Assembly: GCA_020161535.1 (NCBI GenBank)
Contig: JAIUNW010000019.1
Coordinates: forward strand, 1 to 33,469
Length of the DNA: 33,469 bases
Source of the DNA: Bacteroidota bacterium
GTDB lineage: Bacteria; Bacteroidota; Bacteroidia; Chitinophagales; Chitinophagaceae
Direction of reading: 5' to 3'
Position numbers and translations under genes: made by a program. Positions 1-6,818 of the stretch are shown here, piece after piece; the first letter of the stretch is position 1, and every line of letters begins with the position of its first letter. The notes under the pieces are model-generated. The model saw only the letters and a list, made by a program, of their open reading frames with translations, had not been told where the DNA came from and ran no database searches.

Positions 1-52
1 CTCCATAGAGAAAAAACCTTCTCAAAAACACACTCCACTCAAATTACGGTTC

Positions 53-114
53 CGTTCAACATTGGCCTTCATTGTTGGTGCTACGCACCCAACGAAGGCT
101 TAGTTGTTGTGCGC
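53..114 (-). repeat. Compact palindrome, attC-like, downstream of orphan gene 1
   Basis: Arms GCCTTC (65-70) and GAAGGC (94-99) enclose a second stem GGTGC (77-81)/GCACC (85-89) with a TAC loop. An unpaired ATT (71-73) and an unpaired C (90) are left as bulges. Outer arms CAAC (57-60) and GTTG (103-106) flank it. The outer end GTTGTGCGC (106-114) is the exact reverse complement of GCGCACAAC at 578-586, so the first orphan gene sits between inverted copies of the same 9-bp core. A hairpin with asymmetric bulges between inverted cores is how integron attC sites look, but the core is not the canonical GTTRRRY and no integrase is visible. It could also be an ordinary imperfect terminator hairpin, although no T-run follows. 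Confidence 0.45.
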
Positions 115-117
115 TGT

Positions 118-543
118 TTATTGCAATTTCATGTTCCAGGTTCCTTTATGCGGAATATAAGGGAACGGAATTATTCCAAAAAGGAACGCTATTTGAGTCC
201 TGAACTTCCAAATACCTTTCATTTCTTTTCCGTCTTGCGAAATTGTTCCCGAATAATAAAGAGCGGGATGTCTACGATCCATGATTTTTCTTGAGCCATT
301 TTTGAATGCGAATGTTGCTATCGGCATTTGTTTCTGAAATGAAACTGTGTTGTTTTTAATTTCACCAACAATCTTCCCTTCGCCTTCCATGCCCCCGCTC
401 TCTTTGTCGTCCGTTACAGACCCTTCAAATTCCTTTCCGTTAAAAGTGTGAATTATTATTGTAAAATAAGTTTTTTCAAACCCAATAGCCTTCTGAGCTT
501 CTCCCTCATCATATTTATAAGATCCAATCCATGTCCCTTTCAT
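118..543 (-). CDS. Small orphan protein (141 aa), cassette-like
   Basis: The family is not recognised. From the ATG at 543 the protein is 141 aa and begins MKGTWIGSYKYDEG; an in-frame start further up at 585 would give 155 aa, but that extension (MCAINETQ...) reads through the conserved palindrome end and is unlikely to be real. The sequence is rich in beta-prone stretches with repeated glycine-containing turns, and GTW occurs at both the start and the end (KGTWIG, HKGTWNM), suggesting a small closed beta structure such as a lipocalin-like or barrel fold. That is only a guess from pattern. There is no signal peptide or clear membrane segment. The gene lies between two attC-like palindromes on the same strand as the next orphan gene, which suggests a mobile cassette rather than a core gene. 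Confidence 0.6.
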   Translation of the reverse strand: MKGTWIGSYKYDEGEAQKAIGFEKTYFTIIIHTFNGKEFEGSVTDDKESGGMEGEGKIVGEIKNNTVSFQKQMPIATFAFKNGSRKIMDRRHPALYYSGTISQDGKEMKGIWKFRTQIAFLFGIIPFPYIPHKGTWNMKLQ

Positions 544-577
544 AAATTTGCCTTGATTAAATTGAGTCTCGTTAATA

Positions 578-776
578 GCGCACAACGTCCGAGTATTTGC
601 GATGGCAGGATATTCTGTGTTCCATCGCCTGTACCAAAGTTGATTATTGTTTTATTGTTGAAGATACATTTTGTCGTTTAATTATTAACGTCAAGCCCCA
701 AACTGCAGCTGATTAAAGATTTGCTGCCGATTGTTCTTCCGTCAGCCCTGCTATTGCAAATACTTTTGTTAGCGGC
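578..776 (-). repeat. Long palindromic element between orphan genes, attC-like
   Basis: Read on the minus strand, this begins with GCTAAC, which contains the stop codon of the upstream orphan gene. It continues with an arm complementary to one about 140 bp further on and ends with GTTGTGCGC about 35 bp before the start of the next gene. The arms are 747-764 and 592-609: AGTATTTGC pairs with GCAAATACT, and GCAGG with CCTGC, with mismatched or bulged bases between. The interior (610-746) shows no gene. A cassette gene stop inside the left core, a central variable stretch and a right core next to the following gene are features of integron attC sites. The total length is longer than usual and the cores differ from the consensus, so the assignment is tentative. 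Confidence 0.5.
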
Positions 777-1075
777 TGCTTTTTGTAGCTTGTGATTTGT
801 GCCATTCAATATATTCTGGCAACTCTAAAATTGGATATAAACCCTCGTCTTCCGGCTCGTCTGGTAACAAGTCAGTGTCAACATAATGAATATCTAAAGC
901 AAAAGATTTTTCTCCAACAATTGTGTCAAGCATTTTATATAAGAGTGGTGTCAATGTTTCGTTGTCCTTGATTAACTCGTGATTTTTGAAAAACACTCTT
1001 ATTCCTAAGTCAGAATTTTCATCATTTGAAAGAGGAAGAAACCACACGTCTTCTGTATTCAGTTCTAAGTCATTC
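769..1075 (-). pseudogene. Orphan gene truncated at its 5' end by the IS3 element
   Basis: About 102 codons of an acidic protein remain, from the IS boundary at 1075 down to the stop at 769. The reading frame continues into the IS end as far as a TTG at 1101, which would add a few IS-derived residues and could still give a hybrid product. The C-terminal part has a dense acidic stretch (DTDLLPDEPEDEG) followed by YPILELPEYIEWHK. No matching 5' half was found to the right of the IS (2357 onward), so the upstream portion appears deleted, not just displaced. The stop codon lies inside the left core of the attC-like palindrome. The family is not recognised. Confidence 0.6.
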
Positions 1076-1097
1076 TGTAGGCGTACCGTTTTTTCGG

Positions 1098-2030
1098 TCA
1101 ATTCGAATGTAGAGGATTTGGTTGATTTTTTGCCGCTTTATCCACAAAACGGCTCTCTTCAATTTGTGGATGATTTTCGTTCGCCGTTTGTGGATAAAGC
1201 TGATTGCCGCCAGTCATTTGACGGGCGTAATTAAGGGGTGATAAATAGCCCAATGCTTTGTGTGGACGTTCCTGGTTATAATCGATGCGCCAGTTTTCAC
1301 ACATTGCCCGCGCTTCATGTAAGGTGAAAAACATGTAGGCGTTTAGCAGCTCTCGTCGAATACTTCCGTTCTTGCGTTCAATAAAGGCATTTTGCATGGG
1401 TCGCCCGGGTTGAATGAATTGTAAAGAAATTTGGTTGTTTGTACACCATTGTTCCAATCGGTGGCTGATGAACTCCGGGCCATTGTCAGTGCGGATATTG
1501 GCTGGTTTGCCCCGCTCGGCAATCAATCGGTTCAGCACCCGGATCAGCCGCAGGGTGGGCAGCGAGGTGTCCACTTCGATGGCCAGCGACTCCCGGTTGT
1601 AATCGTCCAGCACATTGAGCAATCGAAAGCTTCTGCCGTCTTCCAGCCGGTCTGTCATAAAGTCGATGCTCCACATCTGGTTGGGGGCTGTGGCGGCCAG
1701 CAGGGGTTGTTTGACGCGCTCCGGGAGCCGTTTTTTGACACGTCGACGGATGTTCAGGTGCATGTTGCGGTATACACGCCGTAGCTTCTTGTGGTTCCAG
1801 CAGAGACCCCGGTTGCGCAGCCGATAGTGGCATTGCCATAGTCCAATGGCCGGGTGTTTATGCACCAGTTCTTCCAGGGCCTGTTCAACGGCCTGGTCAT
1901 CTTTGCTCTTGCGTTGGTACTGGTAACTGCTTCGTGGTAGCTGCACGATTCGACAAGCCTTGCTGACACTACACTGCTCTTCGGTAATAAAATACCCGGC
2001 AGCTTCCCGTTTGTCAGCAGGCGTTACAAC
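1098..2030 (-). CDS. IS3-family transposase OrfB (DDE integrase core)
   Basis: This is the catalytic part of the IS3 transposase. Counting from the GTG codon at 1946 (which would be residue 1 of 283 codons), D95 (WSIDF), D154 (RTDNGPEF) and E190 (AFIERKNG) form the DDE triad, with exactly 35 residues between the last two, as expected for the retrovirus-like integrase fold. The N-terminal part carries the usual HTH_21-like segment (GLWQCHYRLRNRG). The frame is open upstream of 1946 to 2030, where it can be entered by a -1 slip from orfA; read that way the product is an OrfAB fusion. The GTG at 1946 is therefore probably not the main start. The reading frame ends inside the terminal repeat of the element. 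Confidence 0.92.
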   Translation of the reverse strand, partial: VVTPADKREAAGYFITEEQCSVSKACRIVQLPRSSYQYQRKSKDDQAVEQALEELVHKHPAIGLWQCHYRLRNRGLCWNHKKLRRVYRNMHLNIRRRVKKRLPERVKQPLLAATAPNQMWSIDFMTDRLEDGRSFRLLNVLDDYNRESLAIEVDTSLPTLRLIRVLNRLIAERGKPANIRTDNGPEFISHRLEQWCTNNQISLQFIQPGRPMQNAFIERKNGSIRRELLNAYMFFTLHEARAMCENWRIDYNQERPHKALGYLSPLNYARQMTGGNQLYPQTANENHPQIEESRFVDKAAKNQPNPLHSN

Positions 2031-2290
2031 TTTTTTTCAATGAAGTTTTTCATGGCCCGGTTCTCGAAAGTGAGTTCCGCCACGATTTTCTTGTATTGAC
2101 TCAGTTCGGCTTCCATATCCTTCAATTGCCGGACCTCACTGACCTGAAGACCCCCGAATTTGGCTTTCCAGTTGTAAAAGGTTGCTTCACTAATGCCAAG
2201 TTCCCGGCTGATCTCTTTGACCGATATGCCGGCTTCCTGGCGCTTGATGGCAGCCACTATCTGACTCTCTGTAAATGTTGATTTTTTCAT
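2024..2290 (-). CDS. IS3-family transposase OrfA (helix-turn-helix)
   Basis: The 88-aa protein starts MKKSTFTESQIVAAIKRQEA and contains a helix-turn-helix of the HTH_8/IS3 OrfA type (residues about 7-45, including ISVKEISRELGISEATFYNWK). A leucine-zipper-like helix follows (RQLKDMEAELSQYKKIVAEL), typical for recognition of the terminal repeats and dimerisation. The gene ends ...GAA AAA AAG TTG TAA, so a run of seven A followed by G (complement of 2030-2037) lies just before the stop. This is the classical site of -1 ribosomal frameshifting into orfB. Confidence 0.92.
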   Translation of the reverse strand: MKKSTFTESQIVAAIKRQEAGISVKEISRELGISEATFYNWKAKFGGLQVSEVRQLKDMEAELSQYKKIVAELTFENRAMKNFIEKKL

Positions 2291-2356
2291 ACCTGACAGT
2301 TTAAAATTAAATAGATTACTCTACTTTTTAACTGCCGAATTATCGGTACGCCTACA

Positions 2357-2604
2357 CTTAAGCTTGAGCACCTTTTGTAATGTAATGGCTTCCAGTAGGG
2401 CCACAAGTATTCCCTGGGCGCCAATCTTATCGCCTGGGCGTCAGTTATATTCGTTGGGCTTTAGTAGTATCAATTAGCTGGGCGTTGGTTGTATCAATTT
2501 GCCGAAGTTCAAACACTTAAGCCGCCAGTTAAATTGCTTGGGCAAGAATAGTATTACTTTGGTGATAGTTGTAACATATAACCTGTAATGCTTCCGTAGA
2601 AGTG
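2357..2604. repeat. Intergenic stretch of degenerate ~20-24 bp tandem repeats
   Basis: No gene is seen here. From about 2410 to 2570 a short motif resembling CTGGGCGTTAGTTGTATC recurs. The CTGGGCG-like heads start at 2414, 2434, 2454 and 2478, weaker relatives occur near 2501 and 2521, then again at 2538 and 2559. Spacing is 17-24 bp and no two copies are identical. The stretch lies downstream of the response regulator gene and to the right of the IS3 element. Its origin and role are unknown. Confidence 0.5.
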
Positions 2605-3276
2605 TCAGTCGATCAGGTTGTTTTTAACCGCATAGAACACCAAACCAGCCGTGTTCTTCGTGCCGAATTTTTCCATCAGTTTGTCTTTGATGGCTTCGAC
2701 CGTTCTTGGGCTTACGTCCATTTTTTGTGCTATTTCCTGGGCGGTGAATTCCATGCAGATATATTTGATCACATCCCGCTCGCGATCGGTGAGAGTGATT
2801 TCGCTGTTGAGGTTGGGAACCACTTTTTGTTTGGCGTGCGATTTCTTCAGTAGGATGCGATTCACAAAATTATTGAGGTAGTATCCCTTTTCGAATACTT
2901 CCATTATTGCTCTTCTTATCTCAACCGGATCGGCGCTTTTCAAGAGGTATCCATTGGCGCCAATTTCCATGAGGTGGCTCACGAAGCGTTCGTCTTCGAA
3001 CATAGTGAGAATTACAATATGAATAGCGGGGTATTGCTTTGCAATAAGTTTGGTGGCTTCGATGCCGTCTTTGGTAGGCATGCGTAAATCCATCAGGATA
3101 ACATCGGGAAGAGAATCTCCGAGGCCGTCGATCAATTCCTGGCCATTTTCGGCTTCTTGTACAAATTTGATATTATTAAAAGGTCGCAGGGAAAGAATTA
3201 CACCTTTCCTGAATATTTTATGGTCGTCGGCAATAGCAACCTTAATAACGGTGTTGGTGGTCGTTGTAATACTCAT
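2605..3276 (-). CDS. NarL/FixJ-type response regulator of a two-component system
   Basis: The 223-aa protein has an N-terminal receiver domain (residues about 10-130) and a C-terminal LuxR-type helix-turn-helix (about 155-220). The acidic pair D17/D18, the phospho-acceptor D63 (ILMDLRMP), the conserved T (VILTM) and K (LLKSA) are present. The output domain shows the usual TDRERDVIKYICMEFTAQEI and SPRTVEAIKDKL pattern. It lies 76 bp downstream of the histidine kinase on the same strand, so the two are the probable cognate pair. It is a paralogue of the divergent regulator at 5817, with the same domain order and shared segments such as ADDHKIFR. The target genes cannot be deduced. Confidence 0.93.
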   Translation of the reverse strand: MSITTTTNTVIKVAIADDHKIFRKGVILSLRPFNNIKFVQEAENGQELIDGLGDSLPDVILMDLRMPTKDGIEATKLIAKQYPAIHIVILTMFEDERFVSHLMEIGANGYLLKSADPVEIRRAIMEVFEKGYYLNNFVNRILLKKSHAKQKVVPNLNSEITLTDRERDVIKYICMEFTAQEIAQKMDVSPRTVEAIKDKLMEKFGTKNTAGLVFYAVKNNLID

Positions 3277-3352
3277 TGGATTTTTATGGATAAGTTGGCG
3301 CGAAAATACTGAATTGCCTTAGTTTTTCTATAACATTTAGTGGTAAGTTCTT

Positions 3353-4180
3353 TTAACTAACTGGTTCTTTATTTAGTTCGATGGTTACTTTATAATAGGT
3401 CTGTGATTGGTCTTTCTCAAAAAAGATTTTACCCTGTGCCACTTTGAGTCGGCTTTGGATATTTTTCAAACCAAGTCCGGAGGCACTTTTAGCGAGTCGG
3501 TCAAAATCTGCCTGGGTCATGCCTTTACCGTCGTGGTGCATTCTGATATAGAATTTTTGTCCGCTGGCGTTTTGGGTGAGGTGAATGAAGCTGGCATTAC
3601 TGTGTTTCAATATATTGTTAACCAATTCCTGGATAACGCGGTACACAATCAATTCATTTTCTGGTGCGAGCCGGTCTTTATAATCGTGAAAACGAGAAGA
3701 AGCGTTGATATTGCCTGATCCATTGAGTTTTTGAAAGGAATCGTTGACAGCAGACTCCAGACCAAAGTTTTTGAGGGTTGGCGGCATCAGGCTATGCGAG
3801 ATATTCCTAATGAGTTGGATGGTATCGTCGATGATTTGCTTGGCGCTATAAATGCTTTGGAGTTGGGCACTTTTGTCGAGGTGCACCATGTTCTCATTGA
3901 GGTAAAGCCGGGCGGTAGCGAGGAGGGGGCCGGCATCATCGTGCAGGTCGGCAGCGATGCGGGCTCTTTCTTCTTCCTGGAGGCGTATCGAGGCGTTCAG
4001 CAATAATTTTTGCTGTTCGTTCTCCATTTTCTGCAAAGTCAATTGGTAGCGGATGACTTTTCGTTGGTGAAAAATGATAAAAACGATCAGGCCGATGGTA
4101 AGCACAAGCATACCGATCGTTCCGAAATAGAGCAGGAACGAGATATTGGCACTTTGTGTATTAGCCTGTAAAAGAAGCAT
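3353..4180 (-). CDS. HisKA_3 sensor histidine kinase with one membrane segment
   Basis: The 275-aa kinase has one N-terminal transmembrane helix (about residues 14-37), a short coiled linker, and a HisKA_3 dimerisation and phospho-transfer domain. The phosphorylated residue should be H80 in ARIAADLHDDAGPLL. A HATPase_c domain follows with the N box ELVNNILKHS and G boxes DGKGM and SGLGLKNIQSRL. No extracellular sensor domain is present: only about 13 residues precede the helix. Sensing must therefore occur through the membrane, through a partner (perhaps the membrane protein just upstream), or in the cytoplasm. It is the second-to-last gene of a four-gene minus-strand cluster ending with its response regulator. 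Confidence 0.93.
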   Translation of the reverse strand: MLLLQANTQSANISFLLYFGTIGMLVLTIGLIVFIIFHQRKVIRYQLTLQKMENEQQKLLLNASIRLQEEERARIAADLHDDAGPLLATARLYLNENMVHLDKSAQLQSIYSAKQIIDDTIQLIRNISHSLMPPTLKNFGLESAVNDSFQKLNGSGNINASSRFHDYKDRLAPENELIVYRVIQELVNNILKHSNASFIHLTQNASGQKFYIRMHHDGKGMTQADFDRLAKSASGLGLKNIQSRLKVAQGKIFFEKDQSQTYYKVTIELNKEPVS

Positions 4181-4219
4181 TTAGGGGTAAAAGCTAGGGT
4201 TTAATTCAAAAAAAATGCG

Positions 4220-4906
4220 TCAATTCTCCGGGAAGTAGCCTTCGGGTTCTTCCTTTTTGTCCGCCTCTTCAGGCATTAGAAACGCAATAGAGAAGAATAT
4301 ATTTTTTAGTATTATACTTATCCAGTTGACGTTCCAGAAAAAATCTTTGTCTCCACTGCCCATTTTTGAATAATAGAGGAAGAAGAAAAAAGTACCCGCA
4401 AAGTAGATCATGATACCAGATATGACCCAAAACTTGTAAGTATTGTATACGAAGCCAATAATTTGGCTTTGCATTTCTTCGAATAGCACAAGAATGCTGA
4501 AAGACAAGAGTATTATGGCACTACTCGCAATTGGAATAATGTCGAATTTTTCATTCACTAAGTTGTTTGTATAGAAATTGTAGCTGGAATAGCTAATTGC
4601 GATTATGCAAAAAAGTATCGTTCCAATATTTAGAAGAAATGAATAAATTTTTTTGTTTAGAAAAGTTTTTAACGTGAAAGCCAAACAGAAATATTCAACA
4701 ATAGTAAAAATTGAGAGAAGTATATTTTCCAGCCCTGGGTTAGATCCTAATATTCCATTATTAGCAAAATAGTTAATGAGTTCTTCGTTTATAACTGAAT
4801 AACATAGATAAAACAAAAAAACCCATGCTGATTTCTGTTTTGGTCTTTTCCAAAAGAAAATCAGCAAGGGTAAAAAATTGGAAGTCTTTGCTATTAAGTC
4901 AAACAT
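4220..4906 (-). CDS. Polytopic membrane protein of unknown function (228 aa)
   Basis: About seven hydrophobic helices cover the protein, beginning around residue 11 and ending near residue 215, followed by a charged tail (EEADKKEEPEGYFPEN). The family is not recognised and no catalytic motif can be seen. The ATG at 4906 is the first in-frame start. It lies 39 bp upstream of the histidine kinase on the same strand. Since that kinase has almost no extracytoplasmic part, this protein is a candidate membrane partner or sensor for it. That is inferred from position only. Its codons are more AT-rich than those of the metabolic genes to the right. Confidence 0.7.
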   Translation of the reverse strand: MFDLIAKTSNFLPLLIFFWKRPKQKSAWVFLFYLCYSVINEELINYFANNGILGSNPGLENILLSIFTIVEYFCLAFTLKTFLNKKIYSFLLNIGTILFCIIAISYSSYNFYTNNLVNEKFDIIPIASSAIILLSFSILVLFEEMQSQIIGFVYNTYKFWVISGIMIYFAGTFFFFLYYSKMGSGDKDFFWNVNWISIILKNIFFSIAFLMPEEADKKEEPEGYFPEN

Positions 4907-4953
4907 GGGAGATTGCTAACCATTCAAAGATAGCAATCCAATATGTTATAATT

Positions 4954-5361
4954 TCAAAGCAATGTTGTCCACTCAGGAACTGTTGTTGTCGCTGCACCGG
5001 GGGGCGGGGGAGTCGGTGGTTTGTCAGTTCTATTACCCCTATCAGCTACAATCCCTTGATGCTTTGTGATTATTCCTTCTGGAGAGACAGAAGTATATTC
5101 AGCAATAACTTCGCCATCGTAATTAACGCCGACGTAAACTAACGTCTTTTCTTGCTTTTCGTTTAAAGCATGATAATACCGAATACCGGCACAATCCGGC
5201 TGATCCAAAATCTGTTGCAAAATGTTCTTGCCGACAAAAATCCACGCATTTTCTTCTGGGAAATTGTCTTGAAAGTCTTTAATCATTTTTGCACCTAACT
5301 CCTGTGGAATGGCTTCTCCAACATTTTCTAGGGTAGGCGCTAGAGCCTTTGTTTGCATCAT
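4954..5361 (-). CDS. Small orphan protein with proline-rich tail (136 aa)
   Basis: The likely start is the ATG at 5361 (a second ATG follows at once, at 5358); a longer frame to 5475 exists but its extension is low-complexity and crosses the spacer. The protein begins MMQTKALAPTLENVGEAIP. It has a compact mixed alpha/beta middle (residues about 15-100) containing FPEENAWIFVGKNILQQIL and YVGVNYDGEVI, then ends in a Pro/Ala/Thr tail (KPPTPPPPGAATTT). There is no signal peptide. The family is not recognised. It is the first gene of the minus-strand cluster that leads into the membrane protein and the two-component pair, 47 bp before the next gene, so it may be co-transcribed with them. Confidence 0.6.
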   Translation of the reverse strand: MMQTKALAPTLENVGEAIPQELGAKMIKDFQDNFPEENAWIFVGKNILQQILDQPDCAGIRYYHALNEKQEKTLVYVGVNYDGEVIAEYTSVSPEGIITKHQGIVADRGNRTDKPPTPPPPGAATTTVPEWTTLL

Positions 5362-5816
5362 AGTAGTAAGTTTTAGAAATACTAAGGGAGGTTTACCATT
5401 CGAAATACCCTTAAAAAAAAACCTAGGGCAACTGGGGTATTTCATCTGAAAAAGGGTAATTTGTCTGTAATTCAAGCTGGACGTGTATTTACGAAAAATT
5501 TTGACGTAAACGTACTAATACGGGTAGCGTATTAATACGCGATAAAACTAGTATTTTTACGCGTCACTTGTAGGCTTAAATTCCCCCATTGATCAAAGAC
5601 TCAATGTGTTAGGCGAACGATTTGGGAAAACACAAATTTTTAAATTTCGGCTTCTGAAAGAGCCCTGTAAAATAGCTTAATCGTAAATGGCCTTGGCGCT
5701 TTATATGCAATTTTACTTGATGCGAAAAAAACAACATAAAAATCGCGTGGAAATACGATAATTGCGAAGTTCACGTTTAAAGAAAACCATCGACTCAATA
5801 TTACCAATATCTATTT
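5362..5816. promoter_or_regulatory. Divergent spacer with clustered CGTA/TACG dyads
   Basis: This 455-bp spacer separates the divergent orphan gene (minus) and the response regulator at 5817 (plus). Between 5481 and 5571 the tetranucleotide CGTA or TACG occurs seven times (5490, 5505, 5511, 5519, 5528, 5536, 5568). It includes a perfect 14-bp palindrome GCGTATTAATACGC at 5527-5540 and a second dyad CGTA-CTAA-TACG at 5511-5522, with centres 17 bp apart. This looks like a multi-site operator. The rest of the spacer (5572-5816) is AT-rich and shows nothing I can name. Confidence 0.5.
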
Positions 5817-6476
5817 ATGAGTTCAGAGTTAAGCATCAAGGTTAGTTTGGCCGACGATCATAAGATTTTCCGAGACGGGATTAAAATGGCCCTAAAGGGA
5901 AAAGAATACCTTAAAATTTTGTGGGAAGCTGAAGACGGCAGAGACCTCATGCACAAAATGCATCTGAAAAAGCCTGATGTGCTGTTAATGGATATTCGGA
6001 TGCCAGAAGTGGATGGGGTGAACGCCATCGGGATGTTAAGGAAGGAATATGACGATGTGAGAATCATTGTACTGACCATGTACGATGATCAGGAAATGAT
6101 TACCAAGATGATGGAAATGGGTGCGAATGCCTATCTCACCAAAACCTCGGATCCCGAAGAAATCTATCAGGCAATCCTGGCCTGTATGAACGACGATTTT
6201 TATTTCAACGACCTTGTCAACAAAGCCGTTTTAAGCAAACTCCAAACCAAAAAGGCGGTAAAGCAGTTTTACCCCAATCCCGTCAAATTTTCAGAGAAAG
6301 AAACGCGCATTCTCAAGTTGCTGGCAGAAGACAAAACCACGGAGGAAATTTCGAAAGAGGTTTTTTTGAGCCCAAGAACCATCGAAACCATCCGGCAAAA
6401 CATGAAATCGAAAGTAGGCGCTAAGACCATCGCAGGCCTAATCATGTACGGCATGAGAAACAAAATCATCGACTAA
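5817..6476 (+). CDS. Orphan NarL/FixJ-type response regulator
   Basis: The 219-aa protein has a receiver domain (residues about 5-125) with D13/D14, the phospho-acceptor D59 (LLMDIRMP), T in IVLTM and K in LTKTS. A LuxR-type helix-turn-helix follows (about 150-215: SEKETRILKLLAEDKTTEEI and SPRTIETIRQNM). No kinase gene adjoins it. It is transcribed away from the kinase/regulator cluster at 2605-4180, and its similarity to that regulator suggests duplication, so the same kinase may serve both. The ATG at 5817 is preceded by an AT-rich leader. The clustered dyads 250-330 bp upstream may control it. It ends at 6476, just before the 57-bp repeat array. Confidence 0.92.
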   Translation: MSSELSIKVSLADDHKIFRDGIKMALKGKEYLKILWEAEDGRDLMHKMHLKKPDVLLMDIRMPEVDGVNAIGMLRKEYDDVRIIVLTMYDDQEMITKMMEMGANAYLTKTSDPEEIYQAILACMNDDFYFNDLVNKAVLSKLQTKKAVKQFYPNPVKFSEKETRILKLLAEDKTTEEISKEVFLSPRTIETIRQNMKSKVGAKTIAGLIMYGMRNKIID

Positions 6477-6533
6477 TTTTGAGGCCTGTCGAAATGGTCT
6501 ACAAGTCGCAGTTATTTATTCCTGGCAAACATT

Positions 6534-6806
6534 GCACGCGGCATCAACCTTTAACTTTACATCATAAACCTTGAACAACGGTCTCTCTTTGCACGCGGCA
6601 GCAACCTTAAACTTTAGACATTAAACATTAAACAATGGGCTTCCTTTGCTCGCAACAGCAACCTTAAACTTTAGACATTAAACATTAAACAATGGGCTTC
6701 CTTTGCTCGCAACAGCAACCTTAAACTTTAGGCATTAAACATTAAACAACAGGCTTCCTTTGCACGCGGCAGCAACTTTAAACTTTAGACCTTAAACATT
6801 AAACCT
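6534..6806. repeat. 57-bp tandem repeat array, five copies
   Basis: Units start at 6534, 6591, 6648, 6705 and 6762, exactly 57 bp apart. Each opens with GCACGCGGCAGCAACCTTAA or a close variant (GCTCGCAACAGC in copies 3 and 4). An AT-rich stretch built from TTAAAC and ATTAAAC words follows, and the unit closes with a GGGCTTCCTTT-like piece. Copies 3 and 4 are almost identical; copies 1 and 5 are more diverged. The array fills the space between the convergent response regulator and M56 peptidase genes, and solitary copies of the same unit occur elsewhere in the window. There are no unique spacers, so it is not a CRISPR array. There is no coding potential. Confidence 0.9.
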
Positions 6807-6818
6807 TATTGCGTCTGC

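Larger units (their letters stand above)
1076..2356 (-). mobile_element. Complete IS3-family insertion sequence, 1281 bp
   Basis: The ends are inverted: TGTAGGCGTACCG at 1076-1088 and its exact reverse complement at 2344-2356. Imperfect similarity continues inward on both sides (TTCGG, then GTAGAG at 1109 and its complement ending at 2324). The element ends in TG...CA as IS3-family elements do, and the length is typical. It carries orfA and orfB on the minus strand, joined by a slippery run. No target-site duplication is visible: the left flank ends TCATTC and the right flank starts CTTAAG. This suggests a rearrangement or deletion next to the element after insertion. Confidence 0.9.

Noticed and set aside
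2357..2450. Missing 5' half of the interrupted orphan gene, expected after the IS
   Set aside because: The frame that would join gives a Trp/Cys-rich nonsense stretch, and the better-looking alternative frame is short and stops; neither continues the gene.
6534..6806. Possible CRISPR array
   Set aside because: The 57-bp period repeats as a whole, with no variable spacers between constant repeats, and no cas genes are in the window.
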